Made by a program: the position numbers and the translations under genes. This document shows, piece after piece, positions 44,721 to 53,528 of a stretch of 64,000 bases of DNA (position 1 is the stretch's first letter; each line of letters opens with the position of its first letter). The notes beneath the pieces are model-generated. The model was given only the letters and a program-made list of their open reading frames with translations. It searched no databases and was not told the DNA's origin. This DNA is from Pseudomonas saudiphocaensis (GTDB lineage: Bacteria > Pseudomonadota > Gammaproteobacteria > Pseudomonadales > Pseudomonadaceae): the NCBI RefSeq assembly GCF_000756775.1, contig NZ_CCSF01000001.1:1612001-1676000 (forward strand). The letters are read 5' to 3'.

Positions 44721-47109
44721 CCACAGCCTTGCCAAGACCCAGGACGAAATCGCCGCCCTGTTCACGCAGGACCTGGTCACCGGCGTCGGTCGCAGCGTCA
44801 AGCACGACAGCGCGGACAAGCATGTGTCCGGCGAAGCGGTCTACGTCGACGACCGTCTGGAATTTCCCAACCAACTGCACGTTTACGCCCGTATGAGCGA
44901 CCGCGCCCATGCCCGTATTGTCAGCATCGATACCTCGCCGTGCTACCAAATTCCCGGCGTGGCCATCGCCATCACGGCCAAGGACGTACCCGGCCAGCTG
45001 GACATCGGTGCCGTCATGCCCGGCGACCCGCTGCTGGCAGACGGCAAGGTGGAGTTCGTTGGCCAGCCGGTGATCGCCGTCGCCGCCGACAGCCTGGAAA
45101 CCGCCCGCAAGGCGGCGATGGCCGCGATCATCGAATACGAGGATCTGGAGCCGGTACTCGACGTGGTCGAGGCGCTGCGCAAGCAGCATTTCGTGCTCGA
45201 CAGCCACACCCACAAGCGCGGCGACTCCGCCGGCGCGCTGGCGACGGCACCGCGCCGCCTGCAGGGCACGCTGCATATCGGTGGCCAGGAACACTTCTAC
45301 CTGGAAACCCAGATCAGCTCGGTAATGCCCACCGAAGACGGCGGCATGATCGTTTACACCTCCACGCAGAACCCCACCGAGGTGCAGAAGCTGGTGGCCG
45401 AGGTGCTGGGCGTTTCGATGAACAAGATCGTCATCGACATGCGCCGCATGGGCGGTGGTTTCGGCGGCAAGGAAACCCAGGCCGCGGGCCCGGCCTGCAT
45501 GTGCGCGGTGATCGCGCATCTGACCGGCCGGCCGACCAAGATGCGCCTGCCGCGCATGGAAGACATGACCATGACCGGCAAGCGCCACCCCTTTTACGTC
45601 GAATACGACGTGGGCTTCGATGACGACGGCATGCTCCATGGCATTCAGATCGACCTGGCCGGCAACTGCGGCTATTCGCCGGACCTGTCAGGCTCCATCG
45701 TCGACCGCGCCATGTTCCACTCCGACAATGCCTATTACCTGGGCGACGTCACCATCAACGGCCATCGCTGCAAGACCAACACCGCTTCCAACACCGCCTA
45801 CCGCGGTTTCGGCGGCCCACAGGGCATGGTTGCCATCGAAGAGATCATGGACGCCATCGCCCGCGAGCTGGGCAAGGACCCGCTGGAGATCCGCAAGCGC
45901 AACTACTACGGCAAGACCGAGTGCAACGTCACGCCGTACTATCAGACCGTGGAGCACAACATGCTCGCCGAGATGACTGCCGAACTGGAGGCCAGCAGCG
46001 AGTACGCCCGCCGCCGCGAAGAAATCCGCGCGTTCAACGCCAGCAGCCCGATTCTGAAGAAGGGCCTGTCGCTGACGCCGGTTAAGTTCGGCATCAGCTT
46101 CACCGCCAGCTTCCTGAACCAGGCCGGTGCGCTGGTGCACGTCTATACCGACGGCAGCATCCACCTCAACCACGGCGGCACCGAGATGGGCCAGGGCTTG
46201 AACATCAAGGTTGCCCAAGTGGTGGCCGAGGTGTTCCAAGTGGATATCGAACGCATCCAGATCACCGCCACCAACACCGACAAGGTACCCAACACCTCGC
46301 CGACTGCGGCGTCCAGCGGCACCGACCTCAACGGCAAGGCAGCGCAGAATGCGGCGCTGACCATCAAACAGCGTTTGATCGAATTCGCTGCCCGGCACTA
46401 CAACGTCACCGAAGAAGACGTGCAGTTCAAGAATGGTCAGGTGCGTATCCGCGATCGCTTTATCACCTTCGAGGAGCTGATCCAGCAAGCCTACTTCGGC
46501 CAGGTGTCGCTGTCGTCCACCGGCTTCTACCGTACGCCGAAGATCTACTACGACCGCGATCAGGCGCGCGGCCGGCCCTTCTACTACTACGCCTACGGCG
46601 CAGCCTGCTCGGAAGTGCTGGTTGACACCCTAACCGGCGAATACCGCATGCTGCGCAGCGACATCCTGCATGACGTCGGCGCCTCGCTGAACCCGGCCAT
46701 CGACATCGGCCAGGTCGAGGGCGGCTTCGTCCAGGGCATGGGCTGGCTGACCATGGAAGAGCTGGTGTGGAACGACAAGGGCAAGCTGATGACCAGCGGC
46801 CCGGCCAGCTACAAGGTGCCGGCGGTGGCCGACATGCCCCTGGATCTGCGGGTCAAGCTGGTGGAGAACCGCAAGAACCCCGAGGACACGGTGTTCCACT
46901 CCAAGGCCGTGGGCGAGCCGCCGTTCATGCTCGGCATCTCGGTGTGGTGTGCGATCAAGGATGCCGTGGCCAGCCTCGCTGACTACAAGGTGCAGCCGAA
47001 GATCGACGCGCCGGCGACACCGGAGCGCGTGCTTTGGGGCGTCGAGCAGATGCGCAAGCTGAAACAACAGGCCGCTGCGCCTACAGCAACAGAAACGACA
47101 CCGGCCTGA
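44713..47109 (+). CDS. xdhB: xanthine dehydrogenase molybdenum subunit
   Basis: 798 residues, full length. Moco-binding blocks are RRMGGGFGGKE, TAYRGFGGPQGM, GGTEMGQGLNIK and the catalytic glutamate in SKAVGEPPFML (near residue 735). It hydroxylates hypoxanthine and xanthine to urate in the cytoplasm together with XdhA. XdhC, encoded next, inserts the sulfurated cofactor. No maturation genes for Moco itself are in the window. Confidence 0.96.
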   Translation: MSNHSLAKTQDEIAALFTQDLVTGVGRSVKHDSADKHVSGEAVYVDDRLEFPNQLHVYARMSDRAHARIVSIDTSPCYQIPGVAIAITAKDVPGQLDIGAVMPGDPLLADGKVEFVGQPVIAVAADSLETARKAAMAAIIEYEDLEPVLDVVEALRKQHFVLDSHTHKRGDSAGALATAPRRLQGTLHIGGQEHFYLETQISSVMPTEDGGMIVYTSTQNPTEVQKLVAEVLGVSMNKIVIDMRRMGGGFGGKETQAAGPACMCAVIAHLTGRPTKMRLPRMEDMTMTGKRHPFYVEYDVGFDDDGMLHGIQIDLAGNCGYSPDLSGSIVDRAMFHSDNAYYLGDVTINGHRCKTNTASNTAYRGFGGPQGMVAIEEIMDAIARELGKDPLEIRKRNYYGKTECNVTPYYQTVEHNMLAEMTAELEASSEYARRREEIRAFNASSPILKKGLSLTPVKFGISFTASFLNQAGALVHVYTDGSIHLNHGGTEMGQGLNIKVAQVVAEVFQVDIERIQITATNTDKVPNTSPTAASSGTDLNGKAAQNAALTIKQRLIEFAARHYNVTEEDVQFKNGQVRIRDRFITFEELIQQAYFGQVSLSSTGFYRTPKIYYDRDQARGRPFYYYAYGAACSEVLVDTLTGEYRMLRSDILHDVGASLNPAIDIGQVEGGFVQGMGWLTMEELVWNDKGKLMTSGPASYKVPAVADMPLDLRVKLVENRKNPEDTVFHSKAVGEPPFMLGISVWCAIKDAVASLADYKVQPKIDAPATPERVLWGVEQMRKLKQQAAAPTATETTPA

Positions 47110-47164
47110 CGTAGGGTGGACAACGCTCCGCTTGTGCACCATTGGCGCAACACGAACGTATTGG

Positions 47165-47188
47165 TGGAAGACGCTTCACGGTCTTCCA
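47165..47188. repeat. short inverted repeat between xdhB and xdhC
   Basis: TGGAAGAC...GTCTTCCA with an 8-nt loop, close in sequence to the palindromes at 61949 and 61859. It is probably one of a dispersed family. Confidence 0.45.
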
Positions 47189-47204
47189 GCTGCGAGGACT
47201 GAAC

Positions 47205-48053
47205 ATGAGCAACACGGTCTGGATCAACGCACTCGCCGAGCTGCAACAGCAAGGCGAACCCTGCGTGCTGGTGACCATCATCGAGGAACGTGGCTCGACG
47301 CCGCGTAATGCCGGCTCGAAGATGGTCGTCAGCCGCGAGCGCCTGTACGACACCATCGGCGGCGGCCACCTGGAATACAAGGCGCAGGCCATCGCTCGCG
47401 AGATGTTGGAGAACCGCGTGCGCGAAACCCGCCTGGAGCGCTTCTCCCTCGGCGCCAGCCTGGGTCAATGCTGCGGTGGCGCCACGGTGCTGCTGTTCGA
47501 GCCCATGGGCCAGCCCCAGGCGCACATCGCCGTATTCGGCGCCGGTCACGTCGGCCGCGCGCTGGTGCCCCTGCTGGCCAGCCTGCCGTGCAAGGTGCGC
47601 TGGATCGATTCGCGGGATAACGAATTCCCCGAGCAGATTCCCGCTGGCGTGGAAAAGGTGGTCAATGATGATGTGGTCGATGAAGTGGATAACATGCCAG
47701 CCGGCAGCTACTTCATCGTGATGACGCATAATCACCAGCTGGATCTGGAGCTCACCGCGGCGATCCTCGAACGCAACGATTTCACCTACTACGGCCTGAT
47801 CGGCTCGCAGAGCAAGCGCGCCAAGTTCGAGCATCGCCTGCGCGACCGCGGCTTCAAGCCGGAAACCGTGCAACGCATGCGCTGCCCCATGGGCATCGCC
47901 GAAGTGAAGGGCAAACTGCCGGTGGAAATTGCGGTTTCCATTGCCGGCGAGGTGATCGCCACCTATAACGCCAACTTCGGTGAGAAGAGCGCCGACGGCG
48001 AAAAGCCGGTACCGATGCTGGTGCCTGCCTCGCGTCGCTCGCAGGCCAGCTGA
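47205..48053 (+). CDS. xdhC: xanthine dehydrogenase accessory protein XdhC
   Basis: 282 residues from the ATG at 47205. XdhC/CoxI motifs are VTIIEERGSTPRNAGSKM near the start, the LGASLGQCCGGATVLLFEP block (Cys pair), the Rossmann start AVFGAGHVGRALVPLL and the end part MTHNHQLDLELTAAIL. The protein binds molybdenum cofactor, has it sulfurated and hands it to XdhB. It follows xdhB by 95 bp. Confidence 0.95.
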   Translation: MSNTVWINALAELQQQGEPCVLVTIIEERGSTPRNAGSKMVVSRERLYDTIGGGHLEYKAQAIAREMLENRVRETRLERFSLGASLGQCCGGATVLLFEPMGQPQAHIAVFGAGHVGRALVPLLASLPCKVRWIDSRDNEFPEQIPAGVEKVVNDDVVDEVDNMPAGSYFIVMTHNHQLDLELTAAILERNDFTYYGLIGSQSKRAKFEHRLRDRGFKPETVQRMRCPMGIAEVKGKLPVEIAVSIAGEVIATYNANFGEKSADGEKPVPMLVPASRRSQAS

Positions 48054-48073
48054 TCACCCGGCCATTCTCCTTC

Positions 48074-48140
48074 CTGTGGGAGGCGTGCCCTCGCGGCGAA
48101 ACGGGCTGAAAAGCTCGCCCCGAGGTCGGGCCTCCCACAG
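48074..48140. repeat. REP-like doublet between xdhC and guaD
   Basis: CTGTGGGAGGC at the left end pairs with GCCTCCCACAG at the right end, enclosing 45 bp with a smaller inverted pair (CGGGCTGAAAAGCTCG). REP elements of this form cap pseudomonad transcripts. Confidence 0.65.
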
Positions 48141-48178
48141 TGCTGCACCGCACTCATACAACGATTCCGAGAACTGTC

Positions 48179-49486
48179 ATGCCCCAAGCCAAAGCCTTCC
48201 GTGCCGCCCTGCTCCACAGCCTTGCCGACCCTCGCGAGGTGGGCATCGAGGCGTCCTACGAATACTTCGAAGACGGCCTGCTGGTCGTCGAGGACGGCAA
48301 GGTCGCGCAGATCGGCGCGGCGGCCGAGCTGCTGGCCAGCCTGCCGGCGGGCACCGAGGTGACCGAGTACCCGGACGCGCTGATCACGCCCGGTTTCATC
48401 GATACCCATATCCACTATCCGCAGACCGGCATGATCGCCTCCTATGGCGAGCAGCTGCTGGACTGGCTCAATACCTACACCTTCCCCACCGAGCGCGCCT
48501 TCGGCGACGCAGCGCACGCCGGCGAAGTCGCCGAGGTGTTCCTCAAGGAACTGCTTCGCAACGGCACCACTACCGCGCTGGTGTTCGGCAGCGTGCACAA
48601 GGAATCGGTGGACGCCTTCTTCGAAGCCTGCGAAAAGCGCAACCTGCGGATGATCGCCGGCAAGGTACTGATGGACCGCAACGCGCCGGGCTACCTGACC
48701 GACACCGCCGAATCCGGCTACGCCGACAGCAAGGCGCTGATCGAGCGCTGGCACGGCAAGGGCCGCCTGCATTACGCCGTCACCCCACGCTTTGCGCCGA
48801 CCAGCACGCCCGAGCAGCTGACCCTGGCCGGCAAGCTGTTTCAGGAATACCCGGACCTCTACATGCACACGCACCTGTCGGAGAACCGCCAGGAGATCGA
48901 ATGGGTGCGCGAGCTGTTCCCCGAGCGCAAGGGCTACTTGGACGTCTACGACCACCACGGCCTGATCGGCGCACGCTCGGTATTCGCCCACGGCGTGCAC
49001 CTGTGTGACGACGAATGCCAGCGCCTGGGCGAAACCGGTTCGGCGGTGGCCTTCTGCCCGACGTCCAACCTGTTCCTGGGCAGCGGTCTGTTCGACCTGG
49101 AAAAAGTGGAAGGCTATGGTGTGCGGGTTGGCCTGGGCACCGACGTCGGCGCGGGCACCAGTTTTTCCCAGCTGCAGTCGCTGAACGAGGCGTACAAGGT
49201 GATGCAGCTGCAGGGCAAGAAGCTCGACCCGTTCAAGTCGCTGTACCTGGCCACCCTGGGCGGCGCCCGCGCGCTCTACCTGGACGACCGGATCGGCAAC
49301 CTGCAGCCGGGCAAGGAAGCGGACTTCGTGGTGCTTGATTACAAGGCGACGCCGCTGATCGACTTCCGCCTGAGCCAGGCTACGACGCTGGAAGAAAAAC
49401 TCTTCGCGCTGACGATCCTCGGCGACGACCGTGCGGTGAAGGAAACCTACGCCGCCGGCGTTTCGGTGCACAGGAAGGAAGCGTAA
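48179..49486 (+). CDS. guaD: guanine deaminase
   Basis: 435 residues from the ATG at 48179. Amidohydrolase with HxH in GFIDTHIHYPQTG, then THLSENRQEIEWV, FAHGVHLCDDE, PTSNLFLGSGLFD and the Asp in GLGTDVGAGTS, all typical of GuaD. It converts guanine to xanthine, the substrate of XdhAB. The last ~145 bp of the gene and ~240 bp beyond it occur a second time right downstream. Confidence 0.95.
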   Translation: MPQAKAFRAALLHSLADPREVGIEASYEYFEDGLLVVEDGKVAQIGAAAELLASLPAGTEVTEYPDALITPGFIDTHIHYPQTGMIASYGEQLLDWLNTYTFPTERAFGDAAHAGEVAEVFLKELLRNGTTTALVFGSVHKESVDAFFEACEKRNLRMIAGKVLMDRNAPGYLTDTAESGYADSKALIERWHGKGRLHYAVTPRFAPTSTPEQLTLAGKLFQEYPDLYMHTHLSENRQEIEWVRELFPERKGYLDVYDHHGLIGARSVFAHGVHLCDDECQRLGETGSAVAFCPTSNLFLGSGLFDLEKVEGYGVRVGLGTDVGAGTSFSQLQSLNEAYKVMQLQGKKLDPFKSLYLATLGGARALYLDDRIGNLQPGKEADFVVLDYKATPLIDFRLSQATTLEEKLFALTILGDDRAVKETYAAGVSVHRKEA

Positions 49487-49498
49487 CGTCACAGCTTC

Positions 49499-49565
49499 GT
49501 GGGAGCGGGCCATGCCCGCGAAGCATGGCATAACCAGGGTTTTCGCGAGCATGGCTCGCTCCCAC
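49499..49565. repeat. REP-like doublet, copy 1
   Basis: GTGGGAGCG...CGCTCCCAC, 67 bp, with inner GGGCCATGCCCGCGAAG and TTTTCGCGAGCATGGCTCG halves. Confidence 0.75.
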
Positions 49566-49726
49566 AGGTCCTGGGTCATTCCAGATCAAACACTCGGACT
49601 TAACCCCGACGTACTTTGACCGTACCTACGCTTCGCATGGGAACCCAGCGATCTCGCCTGGATACGCCCAGCTATAACCTGAGCAAACATCCGCGTGGAT
49701 GGCTTCGGCCATCCACCCTACGGTGC

Positions 49727-49872
49727 TACAAGGCCACGTTGCTGACCGACTACCGCCTGAGCATCGCCACGACGCTAGCGGAAAAACTCTTCGCACTGAC
49801 CATCCTCGGCGACGACCGCGCGGTGAAGGAAACCTACGCGGCGGCGTTTCGGTGCACAGGAAGGAAGCGTAA
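49727..49872 (+). pseudogene. guaD: guaD C-terminal fragment (duplicated, frameshifted)
   Basis: In frame it begins YKATLLTDYRLSIATTLAEK and continues through LFALTILGDDRAVKETYAA, matching the last third of the guaD tail just upstream. One base is then missing relative to copy 1 (GCGGCGGCG versus GCCGCCGGCG), so the last codons and the stop are out of frame. No start or promoter. Confidence 0.85.
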
Positions 49873-49884
49873 CGTCACCGCTTC

Positions 49885-49950
49885 GTGGGAGCGGGCCATG
49901 CCCGCGAAGCTTGCCAAAACCAGGTTTTCGCGAGCATGACTCGCTCCCAC
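49885..49950. repeat. REP-like doublet, copy 2
   Basis: Same element as at 49499, part of the tandem duplication; a few bases differ. Confidence 0.75.
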
Positions 49951-50110
49951 AGGTCTTGGGTCATTCCTGATCGCACACTCGGACTCAACCCCGACGTACT
50001 TTGACCGTTCCTACGCTTCGTATGGGAACCCAGCGACTTTGGCGGGATACGCCCAGCTATAGCCTGAACAAACATCCGCGTGGATGGCTTCGGCCATCCA
50101 CCCTACGGCG

Positions 50111-50866
50111 TCAGCGCTTTTTCGCGCTCTTTCCATTCTTGCCCAAGATGTGGGAAAACACCGCGTGCAGGTCGCGCGAGGCGCTGTCTTCGTCGAGGTC
50201 GAGCTTGCTGTCGACGTGGTCCATGTGATGCATCATCAGACTTACCGCCTTGTCACTGTCACGGGCGGCGATGGCGTCAATCAGCTGGTTGTGTTCATCG
50301 TAAGAACAATGGGAGCGGTTGCTGCTTTCATATTGGGCGATGATCAGTGAGGTCTGGGAGACCAGGCTGCGCTGGAAACTTACCAGAGGTGCATTCTTCG
50401 CGGTCTCTGCCAGTTTCAGGTGAAACTCGCCGGACAGTCGGATGCCGGCGCCACGATCGCCACGGGCAAAGCAGTCCTGCTCGTCCTGCACCATCTGCCG
50501 CAACTCGGCCAGTTGCTCATCTGTGGCGTGCTGCACCGCCAATTCGGTGATCGCACGCTCTACCAGGCGCCGTGCAAAAAAGACCTGCCGAGCCTCCTCA
50601 ACGCTTGGACATGCGACCACCGCACCACGATTCGGTCGCAGCAACACCACCCCCTCATGGGCCAACCGTGACAATGCGCGGCGAATGATGGTGCGACTGA
50701 CTCCGAAGATTTCCCCCAAGGCTTCTTCGCTGAGCTTGGTGCTTGGCGCCAGACGTTGCTCGAGGATGGCGTCGAAGATGTGGGCGTAGACGATGTCGTC
50801 CTGCGTCCCAGTACGCACCTTGCCATTGCGGGACGGCTTTTTCAGAGGCTGCAGCTGTTCGTTCAT
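50111..50866 (-). CDS. GntR-family (FadR/FCD subfamily) regulator of purine catabolism
   Basis: 251 residues from the ATG at 50866; upstream ATG and GTG codons are less favoured because homologues begin MNEQLQPLKK. Winged helix at ~22-85 (DDIVYAHIFDAILEQRLAPS, then EEALGEIFGVSRTIIRRALS) and an FCD ligand domain at ~92-220 with metal-type His residues (SGEFHLKLAE, MMHHMDHVD). It is transcribed away from the AzgA-like permease. FCD regulators bind T-GT-N-AC-A palindromes. The TTGTATACAA sites in this island, including one ~100 bp before its own ATG, fit that rule. The inducer is probably a purine breakdown product. Confidence 0.92.
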   Translation of the reverse strand: MNEQLQPLKKPSRNGKVRTGTQDDIVYAHIFDAILEQRLAPSTKLSEEALGEIFGVSRTIIRRALSRLAHEGVVLLRPNRGAVVACPSVEEARQVFFARRLVERAITELAVQHATDEQLAELRQMVQDEQDCFARGDRGAGIRLSGEFHLKLAETAKNAPLVSFQRSLVSQTSLIIAQYESSNRSHCSYDEHNQLIDAIAARDSDKAVSLMMHHMDHVDSKLDLDEDSASRDLHAVFSHILGKNGKSAKKR

Positions 50867-50964
50867 GATGGCTCGCATCGGAGGTTTCGGCACAGCGAAC
50901 TGTACTTGGTTTCGCTATCTGACTGGAGTAGCCATTGGTTATAGACGCAATATTTCGCCAAGAA

Positions 50965-50974
50965 TTGTGTACAA
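50965..50974. promoter_or_regulatory. GntR-type operator (gntR side)
   Basis: TTGTGTACAA, one base from the perfect palindrome, ~100 bp upstream of the gntR start. Suggests autoregulation. Confidence 0.65.
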
Positions 50975-51093
50975 ACCGTTGCTTAGCTAAGCAATTAAAG
51001 CGCGCTTTCCCGTGAATTTCCTGCACTTCAGATGACCATGCGTCGTAATGACGCAGTTATTTGATGCTTCGCCACAAAACGCAGTTGCATTTC

Positions 51094-51103
51094 TTGTATA
51101 CAA
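51094..51103. promoter_or_regulatory. GntR-type operator (permease side)
   Basis: Perfect TTGTATACAA, 130 bp upstream of the permease start in the gntR/permease divergent region. The rest of 50867-51233 shows no further feature. Confidence 0.7.
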
Positions 51104-51233
51104 AAGCATAATCGGGCCAGGCCATCCTGACCTCGAAGTCAAAAATGAGGCAGCCTGAGCCCTTAACCGTCACCTGCCTCGAGAGTTGTCCCGACTCTGG
51201 GTGATCGACAACAAGAACGATGAGGAACATCCC

Positions 51234-52580
51234 TTGGAAAGCACCAAGCAGGAACAACAGGCCCTTGCCGTGCAGCCGGACAAACCCGGACTGCTCGATC
51301 GATTCTTCAAACTAAGCGAACACCGCACCAGCGTTAGAACGGAACTGCTCGCCGGCCTGACGACATTCGTCACCATGGCCTACATCATCTTCGTCAACCC
51401 GAACATCATGGCCGCCGCCGGTATCGACCACGGCGCTGCCTTCGTCGCGACCTGCGTCGGCGCCGCGCTGGGCTGCATGCTCATGGGGCTGTACGCCAAC
51501 TGGCCGGTCGGTCTGGCGCCCGGCATGGGGTTGAACGCCTTCTTCACCTATACAGTCGTTGGTGAAATGGGCTACAGCTGGGAGGTCGCGCTGGGCGCGG
51601 TGTTCCTCTCGGGCATCCTGTTCATGATCATGAGCCTGTCGCGGCTACGCGAATGGCTGCTCAACAGCATTCCCATGAGCCTGCGCTTTGCCATGGGCGC
51701 CGGGGTCGGGTTATTCCTCGGGCTGATCGGTCTGAAAACCGCCGGCATCGTCGTCGACAATCCGGCCACGCTGCTGTCCATGGGCTCCTTCGGTGAACCC
51801 AATGCACTGCTGGCGGCGATCTGCTTCCTGATGATTGCCGTGCTCAGCCATCGCAACGTGTTCGGCGCCATTCTGGTAAGCATGCTCGTCGTTACCGGCA
51901 TCGGCCTGGCCATGGGACTGGTGGAATACAACGGCATGGTATCGATGCCGCCGAGCCTGGCACCCACCTTTCTTGCCATGGACGTCGCCGGCGCCTTCAA
52001 CGTGGCGATGATCAGCGTCATCCTGGCCTTCCTCTTCGTCAACATGTTCGACACCGCCGGCACCCTGATGGGCGTCGCACACCGCGCGAACCTGGTGGAT
52101 GAGGATGGCAAGATCCAGAACCTTTCCCGCGCTCTGAAAGCCGACAGTACCTCGAGCGTGGTCGGTGCCTTCGTCGGCTGCCCGCCCGTGACCAGCTACG
52201 TGGAAAGTGCTTCGGGTGTGGCCGCCGGTGGCCGTACCGGCCTCACCGCCATCACCGTCGGCGTGCTGTTCCTCGCTGCCATGTTCTTCGCCCCACTGGC
52301 CGGGATGATCCCCGCCTACGCCACCGCCGGCGCCTTGATCTATGTAGCGATGCTGATGATGAGCGGCATGGCGCATATCGACTGGAAGGACCACACCGAT
52401 ACCATCCCCGCCATCGTCACCGTGGTGATGATGCCGCTGACCTTCTCTATCGCCAACGGCATCGCGCTGGGCTTCCTGACCTACGCGACGCTGAAACTGC
52501 TGACCGGCCAGGCCAGCAAGGTGTCGGTCAGCCTCTATGTGCTGTGCATCGTGTTCATCGCCAAGTTCGCCTTTCTATAA
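51234..52580 (+). CDS. AzgA-like NCS2 purine permease
   Basis: 448 residues from the TTG at 51234 (GAGGAAC eight bases upstream); an earlier TTG at 51186 is possible. About 12-14 membrane segments. AzgA-group signatures are GLTTFVTMAYIIFVNPNIMAAAGID, GLAPGMGLNAFFTYTVV, MFDTAGTLMGVAHRA and SYVESASGVAAGGRTGLTA. Members import adenine, guanine, hypoxanthine or xanthine by proton symport. The spacer bears the perfect GntR operator, matching a purine-induced role. Confidence 0.93.
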   Translation: MESTKQEQQALAVQPDKPGLLDRFFKLSEHRTSVRTELLAGLTTFVTMAYIIFVNPNIMAAAGIDHGAAFVATCVGAALGCMLMGLYANWPVGLAPGMGLNAFFTYTVVGEMGYSWEVALGAVFLSGILFMIMSLSRLREWLLNSIPMSLRFAMGAGVGLFLGLIGLKTAGIVVDNPATLLSMGSFGEPNALLAAICFLMIAVLSHRNVFGAILVSMLVVTGIGLAMGLVEYNGMVSMPPSLAPTFLAMDVAGAFNVAMISVILAFLFVNMFDTAGTLMGVAHRANLVDEDGKIQNLSRALKADSTSSVVGAFVGCPPVTSYVESASGVAAGGRTGLTAITVGVLFLAAMFFAPLAGMIPAYATAGALIYVAMLMMSGMAHIDWKDHTDTIPAIVTVVMMPLTFSIANGIALGFLTYATLKLLTGQASKVSVSLYVLCIVFIAKFAFL

Positions 52581-52604
52581 ATAGATAGCAGGCGGCCACT
52601 CAAA

Positions 52605-52636
52605 GCCCCCGATGCGTATGCCTCGGGGGCTTCTTT
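52605..52636 (+). terminator. terminator of the permease gene
   Basis: GCCCCCGA / TCGGGGGC stem with a 10-nt loop followed by TTCTTT. Confidence 0.85.
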
Positions 52637-52739
52637 GTGGGCGCACCGGACGCGAAGCCTTCTAGCCGGCGGCATCAGGATCAGACGCCATACCGATCCT
52701 ATACGGGGCACACCTCAACAAGGCCGTCTTTCTCCAGGC

Positions 52740-52768
52740 AAAAAAACACCCGCCTCTAAGGGCGGGTG
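52740..52768 (-). terminator. terminator of uraH
   Basis: On the minus strand CACCCGCC / GGCGGGTG followed by T7, ~45 bp after the uraH stop. Confidence 0.9.
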
Positions 52769-52812
52769 GTGGGATTACCAGCGGAGCCAGAGCAGGCTCT
52801 GGCCGAGCGTTC

Positions 52813-53166
52813 TTAGCTGCCGCGATACGTCGAATAGCTGTACGGAGAAATCAGCAGGGGTACATGGTAATGATCCTGCTCAGCGTCGATACCAAAGCGC
52901 AACACAACCACATCGAGGAAAGCCGGCTCGGCCAGCTTCACGCCCCGTGCGCGGTAGTAGTCGCCCGCACTGAACTGCAGTTGGTAAACGCCGGAACGGT
53001 AGTCGTCGCCCTCGAGCAACGGAGTATTGCAGCGGCCATCGGAATTGGTTTGCTGGCTGGCTACCAGCTCAAGCTGCTCGCCCTCCACGCGATAGAGTTC
53101 GATCTTGATGTCGCTGCCAGGACAGCCATGAGCGGCGTCCAGTACGTGAGTAGTCAAACGTCCCAT
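52813..53166 (-). CDS. uraH: 5-hydroxyisourate hydrolase
   Basis: 117 residues, a transthyretin-like protein. It begins GRLTTHVLDAAHGCPG, has VYQLQFSAGDYYRARG and ends in the diagnostic C-terminal YRGS. It hydrolyses 5-hydroxyisourate, the product of PuuD, to OHCU. It is divergent from puuE; the shared 362-bp region (53167-53528) holds two operators and no gene. Confidence 0.96.
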   Translation of the reverse strand: MGRLTTHVLDAAHGCPGSDIKIELYRVEGEQLELVASQQTNSDGRCNTPLLEGDDYRSGVYQLQFSAGDYYRARGVKLAEPAFLDVVVLRFGIDAEQDHYHVPLLISPYSYSTYRGS

Positions 53167-53285
53167 AGTTTTCCGGCACCGCGGTAACCAACGGCCGCAG
53201 GCGCCCGCCTCCTCTTATTCGATGTTGTGGACTGCCTGGAGCATAGCATGTGCACCAAAGCTTTAAAGACAGTTTACAAGCAAAA

Positions 53286-53295
53286 TTGTACACAA
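53286..53295. promoter_or_regulatory. GntR-type operator (uraH side)
   Basis: TTGTACACAA, one base from consensus, 120 bp before uraH. Neighbouring TTTACAAG and ACTTACAAG look like extra half-sites. Confidence 0.6.
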
Positions 53296-53446
53296 ACTTA
53301 CAAGCGGTTGTTCCGGGTCGGCGATTGATGCTTACTCGACCCACGTAAACCGCGGCATAGAGGGCTGGCGCCACGGATCGACAAGATAGCAGGCGTACCA
53401 CCCATCACTTTTTCATGGGGTTTTGATTTACAAACCGAAAAAGCTT

Positions 53447-53456
53447 TTGTATACAA
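53447..53456. promoter_or_regulatory. GntR-type operator (puuE side)
   Basis: Perfect TTGTATACAA, 73 bp before the puuE ATG. Confidence 0.7.
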
Positions 53457-53528
53457 TCAAATCATCAGGTTGCCAGTTTCAATCAGCTACCAGCGACCTC
53501 GTAAACAACCGAAGGAAAAGAACAATAA

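Larger units (their letters stand above)
49340..50107. repeat. tandem duplication of the guaD 3' end and downstream DNA
   Basis: Copy 1 is about 49340-49723 and copy 2 about 49727-50107. Both run through the guaD tail, a REP doublet, a block beginning CACTCGGACT, and end in ATCCACCCTACGG. The copies differ by scattered substitutions and small indels (unit ~385 bp), so the event is not recent, or copy 2 came from a different guaD allele. Aside from this, the 49487-50110 gap has no intact gene. Confidence 0.85.

Noticed and set aside
47963-49579. 538-codon minus-strand frame opposite guaD
   Set aside because: Antisense shadow of guaD; no ribosome site and no recognisable domain.
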